Below are positions 1 through 6,524 of a stretch of 15,786 nt of DNA, one piece after another. The translations under genes and the position numbers were made by a program. Source of the DNA: JAKEHA01 sp964560355 (GTDB lineage Bacteria > Krumholzibacteriota > Krumholzibacteriia > WVZY01 > JAKEHA01); the NCBI GenBank assembly GCA_964560355.1, contig CAZLLI010000065.1:1-15786 (forward strand). Direction: 5' to 3'. Below the pieces are notes generated by a model, which searched no databases, had not been told where the DNA came from, and saw only the letters and a program-made list of their open reading frames with translations. How positions within the stretch are numbered: position 1 is the stretch's first letter; every line of letters begins with the position of its first letter.

Positions 1-87
1 AAAAACCCCGACCTCCGACGCCGAGGCCCGCTTTGGTGTTCTTGCTAAGCCATGGGCCCTTGCTTGCCGCAAGTTTAGCACGCACAT

Positions 88-111
88 AGGGGCTCCCGCA
101 CGCCCTTTTTT
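88..111 (+). terminator. Possible intrinsic terminator for a transcript entering from the left edge
   Basis: A short stem (88-93 with 102-107, including one G-T pair) with an 8-base loop runs directly into six T residues (106-111). The orientation suits a plus-strand transcript coming from outside the window. The stem is short and overlaps the T run, so this is a weak call. The rest of 1-120 holds no credible reading frame. It does show a small hairpin, CTTG-CCG-CAAG, near 63-73. It could be the tail of an upstream gene's 3' UTR or of a structured RNA that I cannot identify. Confidence 0.3.
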
Positions 112-135
112 CGCGGCCTTGGCCGTTTACCCCAG

Positions 136-172
136 AAAAAACGAGCCCCCGATCGCGTTGGCGACCGGGGGC
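136..172 (-). terminator. Rho-independent terminator of the secreted-protein gene
   Basis: Read on the minus strand, a 12-bp stem (172-161 pairing with 156-145, one G-U pair) closes a 4-base CAAC loop. It is followed after TC-G by a run of six T (plus-strand A136-A141). It begins 28 bases after the TGA stop at 201-203. Stem strength, tight loop and T run are all textbook, so this should end transcription of the minus-strand gene at 201-746. Confidence 0.85.
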
Positions 173-200
173 CCAGGTTCCGATGCAGGATCGCGAGGGG

Positions 201-746
201 TCAGCGATAGAGAACCTTTATCGCGCCCCACGTCTTGTTGTCCGTCGGGACGGTCATGCAGTCCGGTCCCTTCAGCTGGACCGGGTTGGTGCAGCCCGCC
301 GAGAACGACGCTGCGCGCAAGTGTGCTTGGAACATCCCGCCGTCGTTGCGAACGACGAACGAGCCGCTCGCATTATTGCCGGGCGTCGTGCAATAGAAGA
401 TGGGAAACGTGCACACGGCGTCGGTCGGCATCGTATAGTCGAACTGGTAGACGCCGACGCCCACGTTGGTCGCGACGATGTCGGTGTTGCCATGCGTGGT
501 GCTGTTGACACGGACGTTCATCGTGGGATCGGTGCCGCCGTTTGAGCACTCGATCGCGTGGGTGATGGTCAGTGTGTACGTCTGACCGGGTTCGACGTCC
601 CACGCTTGAACGGCGGGGCCCGTCGGTCCGGAAACGCACCCGCCGCCGACCGGCACGACACTGACCAGTCTAGCGGCGGCATGGGATACAACAGGAACGG
701 CCGCGAAAACAAGCATCGCGGCCGCAGCCAGATAGCGCTTACACAT
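201..746 (-). CDS. Small secreted cysteine-rich protein of unknown function
   Basis: A 181-residue protein that I do not recognise. The N-terminus is a clear Sec signal peptide: K3-R4, a hydrophobic stretch at about 6-20, and an S-H-A-A type cleavage site near residue 23-25. The mature part is rich in Thr, Val, Gly and Asn and looks like alternating beta strands. It has six cysteines after the signal, enough for three disulfides, which fits an exported beta-sandwich protein. There is no lipobox; Cys2 lies before the hydrophobic core. The ATG at 746 has a strong Shine-Dalgarno (TGGAGG, 753-758) with a 6-base spacer, so the start is well supported. The gene stands alone, divergent from the aromatic-degradation operon, and ends at an intrinsic terminator. 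Export is a confident reading; any function would be a guess. Confidence 0.8.
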   Translation of the reverse strand: MCKRYLAAAAMLVFAAVPVVSHAAARLVSVVPVGGGCVSGPTGPAVQAWDVEPGQTYTLTITHAIECSNGGTDPTMNVRVNSTTHGNTDIVATNVGVGVYQFDYTMPTDAVCTFPIFYCTTPGNNASGSFVVRNDGGMFQAHLRAASFSAGCTNPVQLKGPDCMTVPTDNKTWGAIKVLYR

Positions 747-751
747 ATAAC

Positions 752-777
752 GCCTCCATTCCCGGGGGCGCGGAGGC
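752..777 (-). promoter_or_regulatory. Leader hairpin covering the ribosome binding site of the secreted-protein gene
   Basis: In the minus-strand transcript GCCTCC (777-772) is perfectly complementary to GGAGGC (757-752), with a 14-base loop. The second arm contains the GGAGG Shine-Dalgarno of the gene starting at 746. Folding would hide the ribosome binding site, so this could be a simple on/off translational control or RNA thermometer-like element. The pairing is read directly; regulation is inferred. Confidence 0.45.
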
Positions 778-950
778 TATCCGCGTAACGGGAATACGTG
801 ATAGGTTACCGCGGTCGTTCCACGTGGGTCGTCGCGTGAAACCTGACACGAGCCAGGACTGCAGCTCGACGTGCGGGGGCTCCCTCGCCACTGGACACCC
901 GCACCGGCGCGACCCGGCCGCGGGCCGGATCGGAGGCACTCTGTATGGCG

Positions 951-964
951 GATAGTATACTCTC
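951..964. promoter_or_regulatory. 14-bp near-palindrome with TATACT; candidate -10 element or operator
   Basis: GATAGTATACTCTC is a dyad with six of seven base pairs matching, centred on AGTATACT, and is conspicuous in a GC-rich stretch. TATACT (956-961) resembles a -10 box and, being palindromic, reads the same on both strands. No good -35 is visible 16-18 bases upstream on the plus strand. It lies about 60 bases before the monooxygenase start, where an operator or promoter for the degradation operon would be expected. Confidence 0.35.
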
Positions 965-1024
965 TTTTGGGGCGCGTTGTGAAGACCATGTAAAGAGACT
1001 GCTGCCAGAACGGTGCAACGTGTA

Positions 1025-3325
1025 ATGCAGATCGGCGTCATCGGGGGAGGCCCCGCCGGCCTCTACTTCGCTATCCAGATGAAGCTTCGCGACCACGGCC
1101 ACCGCATCGTGGTGGCCGAAAGAAACCGTCGCGGGAGCACCTTCGGGTGGGGCGTCGTCTTCTCGGACGGCACCCTGGACCGCCTGCGCGGCGCCGACCC
1201 CGTCACCTACGAGCGCATCGCGGAAGGCTTCGTCCACTGGGACGATATCGACGTCTTCTATCGCGACGCGGTGATGCGAAGCGGCGGCCACGGTTTTTGC
1301 GGCATCGCGCGCCAACGCCTCCTCGACATTCTGTCGGCGCGGGCCGACGAGCTGGGCGTCGAGCTGCGTTTCGAGAGCGAAGTCCCCGACGAGCGCGCGT
1401 TCGCGGATTGCGACCTCGTCGTCGCCGCCGACGGCGCCAACAGCGCGGTGCGCAAGCGCCACGCCGACCGCTTTCGCCCCGACATCGACGTACGCCGCTG
1501 CCGCTACGTGTGGCTCGGCACCCAGAAGCCCTTCGACGCGTTCACGTTCTACTTCGAGGAGCGTCCGAGCGGTTGGTATCAGGCGCACTGCTATCCGTTC
1601 GGCGACGGGTGGAGCACCTTCATCGTCGAGTGCCCGGAGGAAACCTGGCGCGCCGACGGACTCGACCGCGCCAGCAAAGAGGACAGCGTCGCGTTCTGCG
1701 AGCGCCTGTTCGCGCGCCACTTGGGCGGGCACCGCTTGGTGTCGAACGCCGAGCACTTGCGCGGCTCGGCCGCGTGGCTCAACTTCCCGCGCGTCAACTG
1801 CGAGCGCTGGCACGACGGCAATCTCGTGCTGTTGGGCGACGCCGCCGCCACCGCGCACTTTTCGGTGGGATCGGGCACCAAGCTCGCGATGGAGAGCGCG
1901 ATTTCGCTCGCCGATCACTTGCACGACGCCGCGCCGCTCGACGCGCGCCTCGCCGCGTACGAAGGGGAGCGCCGCGTCGAAGTCGTGCGCCTGCAGAACG
2001 CGGCGCGCAACAGCACCGAGTGGTTCGAACACGTCGCGCTCAAAGCGAACCTTGCGCCGGAGCAATTCAATTACAGCCTGATCACGCGCAGCCAGCGCGT
2101 GAGCCACGAGAGCCTGCGCGCGCGCGACCCGAAATATCTCGAGTCGTTCGAGCGCTGGCTGTGCGCGCGCGCGACCAACGGCGATCGCCGCGACGCCGTC
2201 CCGCCCATGTTCCTCCCGTTTCGACTGCGCGGCATGACGCTCGCGAACCGCGTCGCGTGTTCGCCCATGGCGATGTACAGCGCGGTCGACGGGGTCGTGA
2301 ACGAATTCCACCTGGTGCACTTCGGCGCGCGCGCGCTGGGGGGCGCCGGGCTCATCTTCACCGAGATGACGTGCCCGTCGCCCGACGCGCGCATCACCCC
2401 CGGTTGCGCGGGGCTGTGGAACGACGCGCACGTGTCGGCGTGGAAGCCCATCGTCGACTTCGTGCACGCGCACGGCGAGGCCAAGTTCGCGCTGCAACTC
2501 GGGCACTCGGGGCGCAAGGGGTCGACGAAGGAGCCGTGGCTCGCGGGCGACCGCGACGACGCCCCCTTGGACGCCGGCAATTGGCCCCTGCTCGCGCCCT
2601 CCGCGCTCGCGTGGGGACCGCGCAGCCAGACCCCGCGCGAGATGACGCGCGCCGACATGGAGCGCGTGCGCGACGAGTTCGTGGCAGCGACGCGGCGCGG
2701 CGCGGCTGCGGGCTTCGACGCGCTCGAGTTGCACTGCGCGCACGGCTACCTGTTTTCGAGCTTCATTTCGCCGGTGACGAACCGCCGCACGGACGCGTAC
2801 GGCGGATCGCTCGCCAACCGCCTGCGCTTCCCGGTCGAGGTCTTCGCGGCCATGCGCGCGGCGTGGCCCGCCGACAAGCCGTTCGGCGCGCGCGTCTCGG
2901 CCACCGACTGGGTCGACGGCGGCATCACCATCGACGACACCATCGCGATCGCGCGCGCGTTCCAGGACGCGGGGGCCGACTTCATCGACGTGTCGTCGGG
3001 GCAGGTGACGCCCGACCAGAAGCCGGTTTACGGGCGCATGTACCAAGTCCCGTTCGCGGAGCGCGTGCGCCTCGAGGTCGGCATCGCGACGCTGGCGGTG
3101 GGGAACATCTACGAGCCCGACCACGTCAACAGCATCGTCGCCGCGGGGCGCGCGGATTTGTGTTTGCTCGCGCGCCCGCACCTGTGGGATCCCTCGTGGA
3201 CGCTGCGAGCGGCGGCGCAGCTCGGGTACGGCGGCGCCCACTGGCCCGACCAGTACCGTTCCGCGCGACGCCAGATCGAAACCTTGATGCAGCGTGCGCG
3301 GCAAGCGCCGGCGGGTCCCATATGA
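1025..3325 (+). CDS. Bifunctional flavin monooxygenase/OYE-type reductase (2-aminobenzoyl-CoA monooxygenase/reductase or salicylyl-CoA 5-hydroxylase family)
   Basis: A 766-residue fusion. Residues 1 to about 385 are a class A FAD monooxygenase: GGGPAG dinucleotide motif at 7-12, a DG motif (AADGANS) near 135-141, and the GD motif (LLGDAAATAHFS) near 270. From about residue 395 the protein is an Old Yellow Enzyme/2,4-dienoyl-CoA reductase-like FMN domain. That domain shows LQLGHSGRKG, the LHCAHGYLFSSFISP active-site stretch near 567-580, and a C-terminal ARPHLWDP. Length and domain order match the Azoarcus evansii AbmA type, which oxygenates 2-aminobenzoyl-CoA and then reduces it to a non-aromatic ring. 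NCBI often names this family 'bifunctional salicylyl-CoA 5-hydroxylase/oxidoreductase'. The adjacent CoA ligase supports a CoA-thioester substrate; anthranilate versus salicylate cannot be settled here. ATG 1025 is preferred because it starts right at the Rossmann strand, although no strong ribosome binding site is seen; an in-frame GTG lies at 1013. Confidence 0.92.
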   Translation: MQIGVIGGGPAGLYFAIQMKLRDHGHRIVVAERNRRGSTFGWGVVFSDGTLDRLRGADPVTYERIAEGFVHWDDIDVFYRDAVMRSGGHGFCGIARQRLLDILSARADELGVELRFESEVPDERAFADCDLVVAADGANSAVRKRHADRFRPDIDVRRCRYVWLGTQKPFDAFTFYFEERPSGWYQAHCYPFGDGWSTFIVECPEETWRADGLDRASKEDSVAFCERLFARHLGGHRLVSNAEHLRGSAAWLNFPRVNCERWHDGNLVLLGDAAATAHFSVGSGTKLAMESAISLADHLHDAAPLDARLAAYEGERRVEVVRLQNAARNSTEWFEHVALKANLAPEQFNYSLITRSQRVSHESLRARDPKYLESFERWLCARATNGDRRDAVPPMFLPFRLRGMTLANRVACSPMAMYSAVDGVVNEFHLVHFGARALGGAGLIFTEMTCPSPDARITPGCAGLWNDAHVSAWKPIVDFVHAHGEAKFALQLGHSGRKGSTKEPWLAGDRDDAPLDAGNWPLLAPSALAWGPRSQTPREMTRADMERVRDEFVAATRRGAAAGFDALELHCAHGYLFSSFISPVTNRRTDAYGGSLANRLRFPVEVFAAMRAAWPADKPFGARVSATDWVDGGITIDDTIAIARAFQDAGADFIDVSSGQVTPDQKPVYGRMYQVPFAERVRLEVGIATLAVGNIYEPDHVNSIVAAGRADLCLLARPHLWDPSWTLRAAAQLGYGGAHWPDQYRSARRQIETLMQRARQAPAGPI

Positions 3326-3327
3326 TG

Positions 3328-3334
3328 GAAGGAG
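3328..3334 (+). promoter_or_regulatory. Shine-Dalgarno that favours GTG 3340 as the SDR start
   Basis: GAAGGAG at 3328-3334 lies 5 bases before GTG 3340. In-frame ATGs at 3322 (overlapping the upstream TGA as ATGA) and 3325 are also possible. They would add 6 or 5 residues and place this purine-rich site inside the coding region. The site and spacing argue for GTG 3340. Confidence 0.55.
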
Positions 3335-3339
3335 CGGGT

Positions 3340-4137
3340 GTGGGCGATGCGACGATCTTGCGCGACCGGCACGTCATCGTGACCGGCGCCGGCAGCGGCA
3401 TCGGGGCGGCGATCGCGCGCGAGCTCGCGCGCCTGGGCGCCCACACGACGCTGATCGGCCGGCGCATGGAGCCTCTCACCGCGCTGCGGCGCGAATTGGA
3501 GTCGACCACTCCGGGGCGTCCGCTCGCGCGCGCCGCCGACGTCACCGACGCCGAGCTGGTGGGCCGCGCCATCCGCGACGCGTGCGCGATGCAGGGCAGC
3601 CCCTTCGTACTGGTCAACAACGCGGGCGCCGCGTTTTCCTCCGCGTTTCTCGAAACCGACGACGCCGCGTGGCGCGCCATGCTCGACGTCAACCTGATGG
3701 GTGCGGTATTCTGCACGCGCGCGGTGCTGCCGCTCATGCGCGCGCAGGGCGAAGGGCGCATCATCAACATGGCGAGCACCGCCGGGGTCGAAGGGTACCC
3801 GTACGTGTCGGCGTACACCGCGGCCAAGCACGCGCTGGTGGGACTCACGCGCGCGCTCGCGCAAGAGCTCGCGCGCGACCGCATCGGCGTCAACGCGCTG
3901 TGCCCGGCCTACACCGACACCGAGATGCTCGGTGTGGCTGCCCAGCGCGCGGCCGCACGAACCGGGCGCAGCACGGCCGACGTGCGCGCCAAGTACGCGG
4001 CCGCCAACGCCGGCGGGCGTTTGATCGAACCGGCCGAAGTGGCGCGCGTGGCGGCGTGGCTGTGCGCGCCTGCGCAGGCCGGCGTGAGCGGGCGCGCGAT
4101 CGTGATCGACGGCGTCAACGACCCCTTCGCGGCCTAG
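3340..4137 (+). CDS. Short-chain dehydrogenase/reductase (3-hydroxyacyl-CoA dehydrogenase-like)
   Basis: A 265-residue classical SDR using the GTG start; ATG 3322 would give 271. The cofactor motif TGAGSGIG is at residues 15-22 and NNAG at 93-96. The catalytic triad Ser146, Tyr159, Lys163 has normal spacing (YTAAK). It should use NAD(P)H to interconvert a hydroxyl and a keto group. In this operon the likely substrate is a ring-hydroxylated or ring-opened CoA ester made after the monooxygenase/reductase, as in a beta-oxidation step. It follows the monooxygenase with overlapping or near-touching reading frames, so the two are co-transcribed and probably translationally coupled. SDRs are promiscuous in sequence space, so the exact substrate is inferred only from context. 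Confidence 0.9.
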   Translation: MGDATILRDRHVIVTGAGSGIGAAIARELARLGAHTTLIGRRMEPLTALRRELESTTPGRPLARAADVTDAELVGRAIRDACAMQGSPFVLVNNAGAAFSSAFLETDDAAWRAMLDVNLMGAVFCTRAVLPLMRAQGEGRIINMASTAGVEGYPYVSAYTAAKHALVGLTRALAQELARDRIGVNALCPAYTDTEMLGVAAQRAAARTGRSTADVRAKYAAANAGGRLIEPAEVARVAAWLCAPAQAGVSGRAIVIDGVNDPFAA

Positions 4138-4164
4138 AGTCCGCGCACGAAAGGCGACGCATCC

Positions 4165-4974
4165 GTGAACCCGAAGAGCTTCGCACCGACCCATTTTCGC
4201 TGGGGCTTCGACGACGGCGTCGCTACTATCACGCTCGACCGTCCCGCCAAGAAGAACGCGCTCACCTTCGAGTCGTACGCGGAGCTGCGCGACACCTTTC
4301 GCGCGCTCACGGGCGCATCCGCGGTGAAGGCGGTCGTGTTCACCGGCGCGGGCGAGAACTTCTGCTCGGGCGGCGACGTCAACGAGATCATCGGGCCGCT
4401 GGTGCGCATGACCGAGTCTGAGCTGCAAGCCTTCACGAAGATGACGGGCGACCTCGTCATCGCGATGATTTCGTGCCCGCAGGTGGTGGTGGCCGCGATC
4501 GACGGCGTGTGCGTGGGCGCGGGCGCCGCCATCGCGATGGCGTCGGACGTGCGCTTCGGCACCGCGCGCAGCCGGGTCGCGTTCCTCTTCGTGCGCGTCG
4601 GCCTCGCGGGGTGCGACATGGGGGCGTGCGCGATGCTCCCGCGCATCGTCGGGCACGGGCGCGCGGCGGAGCTCCTCTACACGGGGCGCGCGATGCACGG
4701 CGACGAAGCCCTCCGCGCCGGCTTCTTCAACCGGGTGAGCGAACCGGCGCGCGTGGGCGCGGACGCGCTCGCGTTCGCGCGCGAGATGGCGAGCGGTCCC
4801 ACCGCGGCGCACGCGGTAACCAAGCGCATGCTGGTCGCGGAGTGGAGCATGGACCTCGTCAAGGCAATCGAAGCGGAGGCGCGCGAACAGGCAGCGCTGA
4901 TGCGCACGCACGACTTCAAGCGCGCGTACGACGCCTTCGTGCGCAAGGAAACCCCGCGCTTCGAAGGGAACTGA
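4165..4974 (+). CDS. Enoyl-CoA hydratase/isomerase (crotonase) family protein
   Basis: A 269-residue crotonase-fold protein. The CoA/oxyanion-hole regions are visible: GENFCSGGDVNEI near 63-75 and DGVCVGAGAAIAMASDVR near 112-129. The segment where classical hydratases carry the second catalytic Glu reads VRVGLAGCDMGAC, with Asp151 instead. A loop Asp also occurs in MenB and in the ring-opening hydrolase BadI, but it is equally common in a large group of ordinary crotonase paralogues. Possible jobs are hydration of a ring double bond or hydrolytic opening of a 2-oxocyclohexane-carboxyl-CoA-like ring. It starts with GTG 4165 behind AAGGCG, 27 bases after the SDR, and its stop overlaps the next start by one base (TGATG). 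Confidence 0.9.
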   Translation: MNPKSFAPTHFRWGFDDGVATITLDRPAKKNALTFESYAELRDTFRALTGASAVKAVVFTGAGENFCSGGDVNEIIGPLVRMTESELQAFTKMTGDLVIAMISCPQVVVAAIDGVCVGAGAAIAMASDVRFGTARSRVAFLFVRVGLAGCDMGACAMLPRIVGHGRAAELLYTGRAMHGDEALRAGFFNRVSEPARVGADALAFAREMASGPTAAHAVTKRMLVAEWSMDLVKAIEAEAREQAALMRTHDFKRAYDAFVRKETPRFEGN

Positions 4975-6113
4975 TGGCGACGCACCTCGAATGGCCCTTC
5001 TTCGACGAGCGCCACCGCGCGCTTGCGGCGAGTGCGTCGACGTGGGCGACGGCGAACCTGGCCGCGTCCACTCACGCGAAGGATCTCGACGGCGAGTGCC
5101 GTCGTCTGGTGCGCGCATACGGCGACGCGGGCTTCTTGCAGCACGTCGTCGGGCGCGACGGGTCGCTCGACGTGCGCTCGCTTTGTGTGTGCCGCGAAAC
5201 CTTCGCGCAGCACTCGGGGCTCGCGGAGTTCGTGTTCGCGATGCAGGGCCTGGGGAGCGGTCCCATTTCACTGTTCGGTTCCGACGCGCTGCGCGCCGCG
5301 TACCTCCCGCGCGTCGCGGCCGGCAAGGCGATCGCCGCCTTCGCGATCAGCGAGCGCGAAGCCGGCTCCGACCTCTCCGCGATCGCGACCACCGCGCGCG
5401 TCGACGGATCGCACGCGGTGATCGACGGCGAGAAGACGTGGATCTCGAACGCGGGTGTCGCCGACTTCTACGTCGTGTTCGCGCACAGCGGCGAAGGCGG
5501 CAAGGGATTGTCCGCCTTCGTGGTCGACGCGGACACGAAAGGGCTCTCCGTGAGCGAGCGCGTCGACGTGTCGGCGCCGCACCCGCTGGGCACGCTGCGC
5601 TTCGACGGGTGCCGCGTGCCCCTCACCCAGCGCGTGGGCGAAGCGGGCAAGGGCATGGCGGTGGCGCTGGCGACCCTCGACGTATTCCGCGCCACCGTGG
5701 GCGCGGCCGCACTCGGGCTCGCGCGCCGCGCACTCGCCGAAGCCACCGCGCACGCGCGTACGCGCCGCGCGTTCGGGTCGACCCTCGCCGAGTTCCAGAT
5801 GGTGCGCGCGAAGCTCGCCGACATGGCGACCGCGGTCGACGCGGCCGCGTTGCTGGTGTACCGCGCGGCGTGGGTCAAGGACACGCAGAAGCGGCGGGTG
5901 ACGCGCGAAGCCGCCATGGCGAAGGCTTTCGCCACCGAGGCGGCCCAGCGCGTGATCGACGACGCCGTCCAGATCCTGGGCGCGCGCGGCGTGGTGGCGA
6001 ATTCGGTGGTCGAAACGTTGTACCGCGAGATTCGCCCGCTGCGCATCTACGAAGGCGCGACCGACATCCAGCGCCTGGTGATCGCGCGCTCGCACCTCGA
6101 GGAGGAATCGTGA
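4974..6113 (+). CDS. Acyl-CoA dehydrogenase
   Basis: A 379-residue FAD acyl-CoA dehydrogenase of standard length. The FAD/substrate loop FAISEREAGSDLS starts near residue 122, followed by a KTWISNAG stretch. The C-terminal RIYEGATDIQRLV (about 356-368) carries the Glu expected as catalytic base. It should introduce an alpha,beta double bond into a saturated CoA ester and pass electrons to electron-transfer flavoprotein, which is not encoded here. In this pathway it probably acts on the partly reduced alicyclic ring or on the ring-opened chain. The frame is open far upstream, but ATG 4974 is the proper start: it overlaps the previous stop (TGATG), follows GAAGGG, and gives family length. Confidence 0.92.
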   Translation: MATHLEWPFFDERHRALAASASTWATANLAASTHAKDLDGECRRLVRAYGDAGFLQHVVGRDGSLDVRSLCVCRETFAQHSGLAEFVFAMQGLGSGPISLFGSDALRAAYLPRVAAGKAIAAFAISEREAGSDLSAIATTARVDGSHAVIDGEKTWISNAGVADFYVVFAHSGEGGKGLSAFVVDADTKGLSVSERVDVSAPHPLGTLRFDGCRVPLTQRVGEAGKGMAVALATLDVFRATVGAAALGLARRALAEATAHARTRRAFGSTLAEFQMVRAKLADMATAVDAAALLVYRAAWVKDTQKRRVTREAAMAKAFATEAAQRVIDDAVQILGARGVVANSVVETLYREIRPLRIYEGATDIQRLVIARSHLEEES

Positions 6114-6511
6114 TGCGCATCTTGTCGCGGGGCGGCAAGCGCCCGAGCGGCTACAGCGACGGCGTCGAGGCGCGCGGCCGCGTCATCTTCGTGGCCGGCC
6201 AGATCGGCACGCGCGACGACGGCTCGTTCGTGGGCACCGACCTGGCGTCGCAAGCCGCTCAGGCGCTCGCGAACATCGCGGCCGTGCTGCACGCGGGCGG
6301 CGCGCGGCCGGAGCACGTCGTGCGCATGACGTGGTACGTGACCGACGTCGACGAGTACCGCCGCTCGCGCCCCGCGCTGGGCGCGGCGTATCGCGCGGTG
6401 ATGGGGAATCACTACCCGGCGATGACGTTGGTCGCGGTGGTGGCGCTGGCCGACCCCAACGCGCGCGTCGAGATCGAAGCCACCGCGGTCGTGCCCGACG
6501 CGAAGGCGTGA
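6113..6511 (+). CDS. RidA/YjgF-family protein lacking the catalytic arginine
   Basis: A 132-residue RidA-family protein covering the whole domain. Canonical RidA hydrolyses enamine/imine intermediates to ketones plus ammonia. Conserved features include SGYS near the N-terminus (equivalent of E. coli Tyr17), VAGQIG, and VEIEA with Glu120 aligned to E. coli Glu120. The segment that reads PARS in E. coli (Arg105) reads PAMT here, so Met104 replaces the key arginine. Rid subfamilies without this arginine are known and generally lack the archetypal 2-aminoacrylate deaminase activity. In a 2-aminobenzoyl-CoA pathway the reduced ring carries a conjugated enamine, so an enamine-handling role is attractive but must use altered chemistry. 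ATG 6113 overlaps the previous stop (TGATG) behind a GAGGAGG ribosome binding site. Confidence 0.9.
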   Translation: MRILSRGGKRPSGYSDGVEARGRVIFVAGQIGTRDDGSFVGTDLASQAAQALANIAAVLHAGGARPEHVVRMTWYVTDVDEYRRSRPALGAAYRAVMGNHYPAMTLVAVVALADPNARVEIEATAVVPDAKA

Positions 6512-6524
6512 GCGGAGCGTACCG

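Larger units (their letters stand above)
747..1024. other. Divergent intergenic control region
   Basis: The 278 bases between the divergent genes starting at 746 (minus) and 1025 (plus) hold no convincing coding region. Visible structure includes the leader hairpin at 752-777, the 8-bp palindrome CCACGTGG at 820-827, a strong GC hairpin (914-919 with 923-928, 3-base loop), and the AT-rich dyad at 951-964. Both promoters must lie here. I matched no known riboswitch family to the leader. Confidence 0.6.

Noticed and set aside
747..1024. Riboswitch in the leader of the degradation operon
   Set aside because: Several hairpins can be drawn, but no conserved core of a known class (glycine, cobalamin, TPP, SAM, SAH, fluoride) could be matched by eye.
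806..3304. Very long minus-strand open frame (832 codons) opposite the monooxygenase gene
   Set aside because: Arg/Ala/His/Val-rich low-complexity translation with no motif. It is the antisense shadow of the real gene, as expected in very GC-rich DNA.
1147..4137. 996-codon plus-strand frame that would fuse a long Arg-rich segment to the SDR
   Set aside because: Only the last part is a real protein. The upstream part is an out-of-frame reading of the monooxygenase, and the SDR has its own start and ribosome binding site at 3328-3340.
3109..5271. 720-codon minus-strand frame across the SDR and crotonase genes
   Set aside because: Low-complexity Arg/Ala/His composition, no motif, and fully overlapped by two well-supported genes on the other strand.
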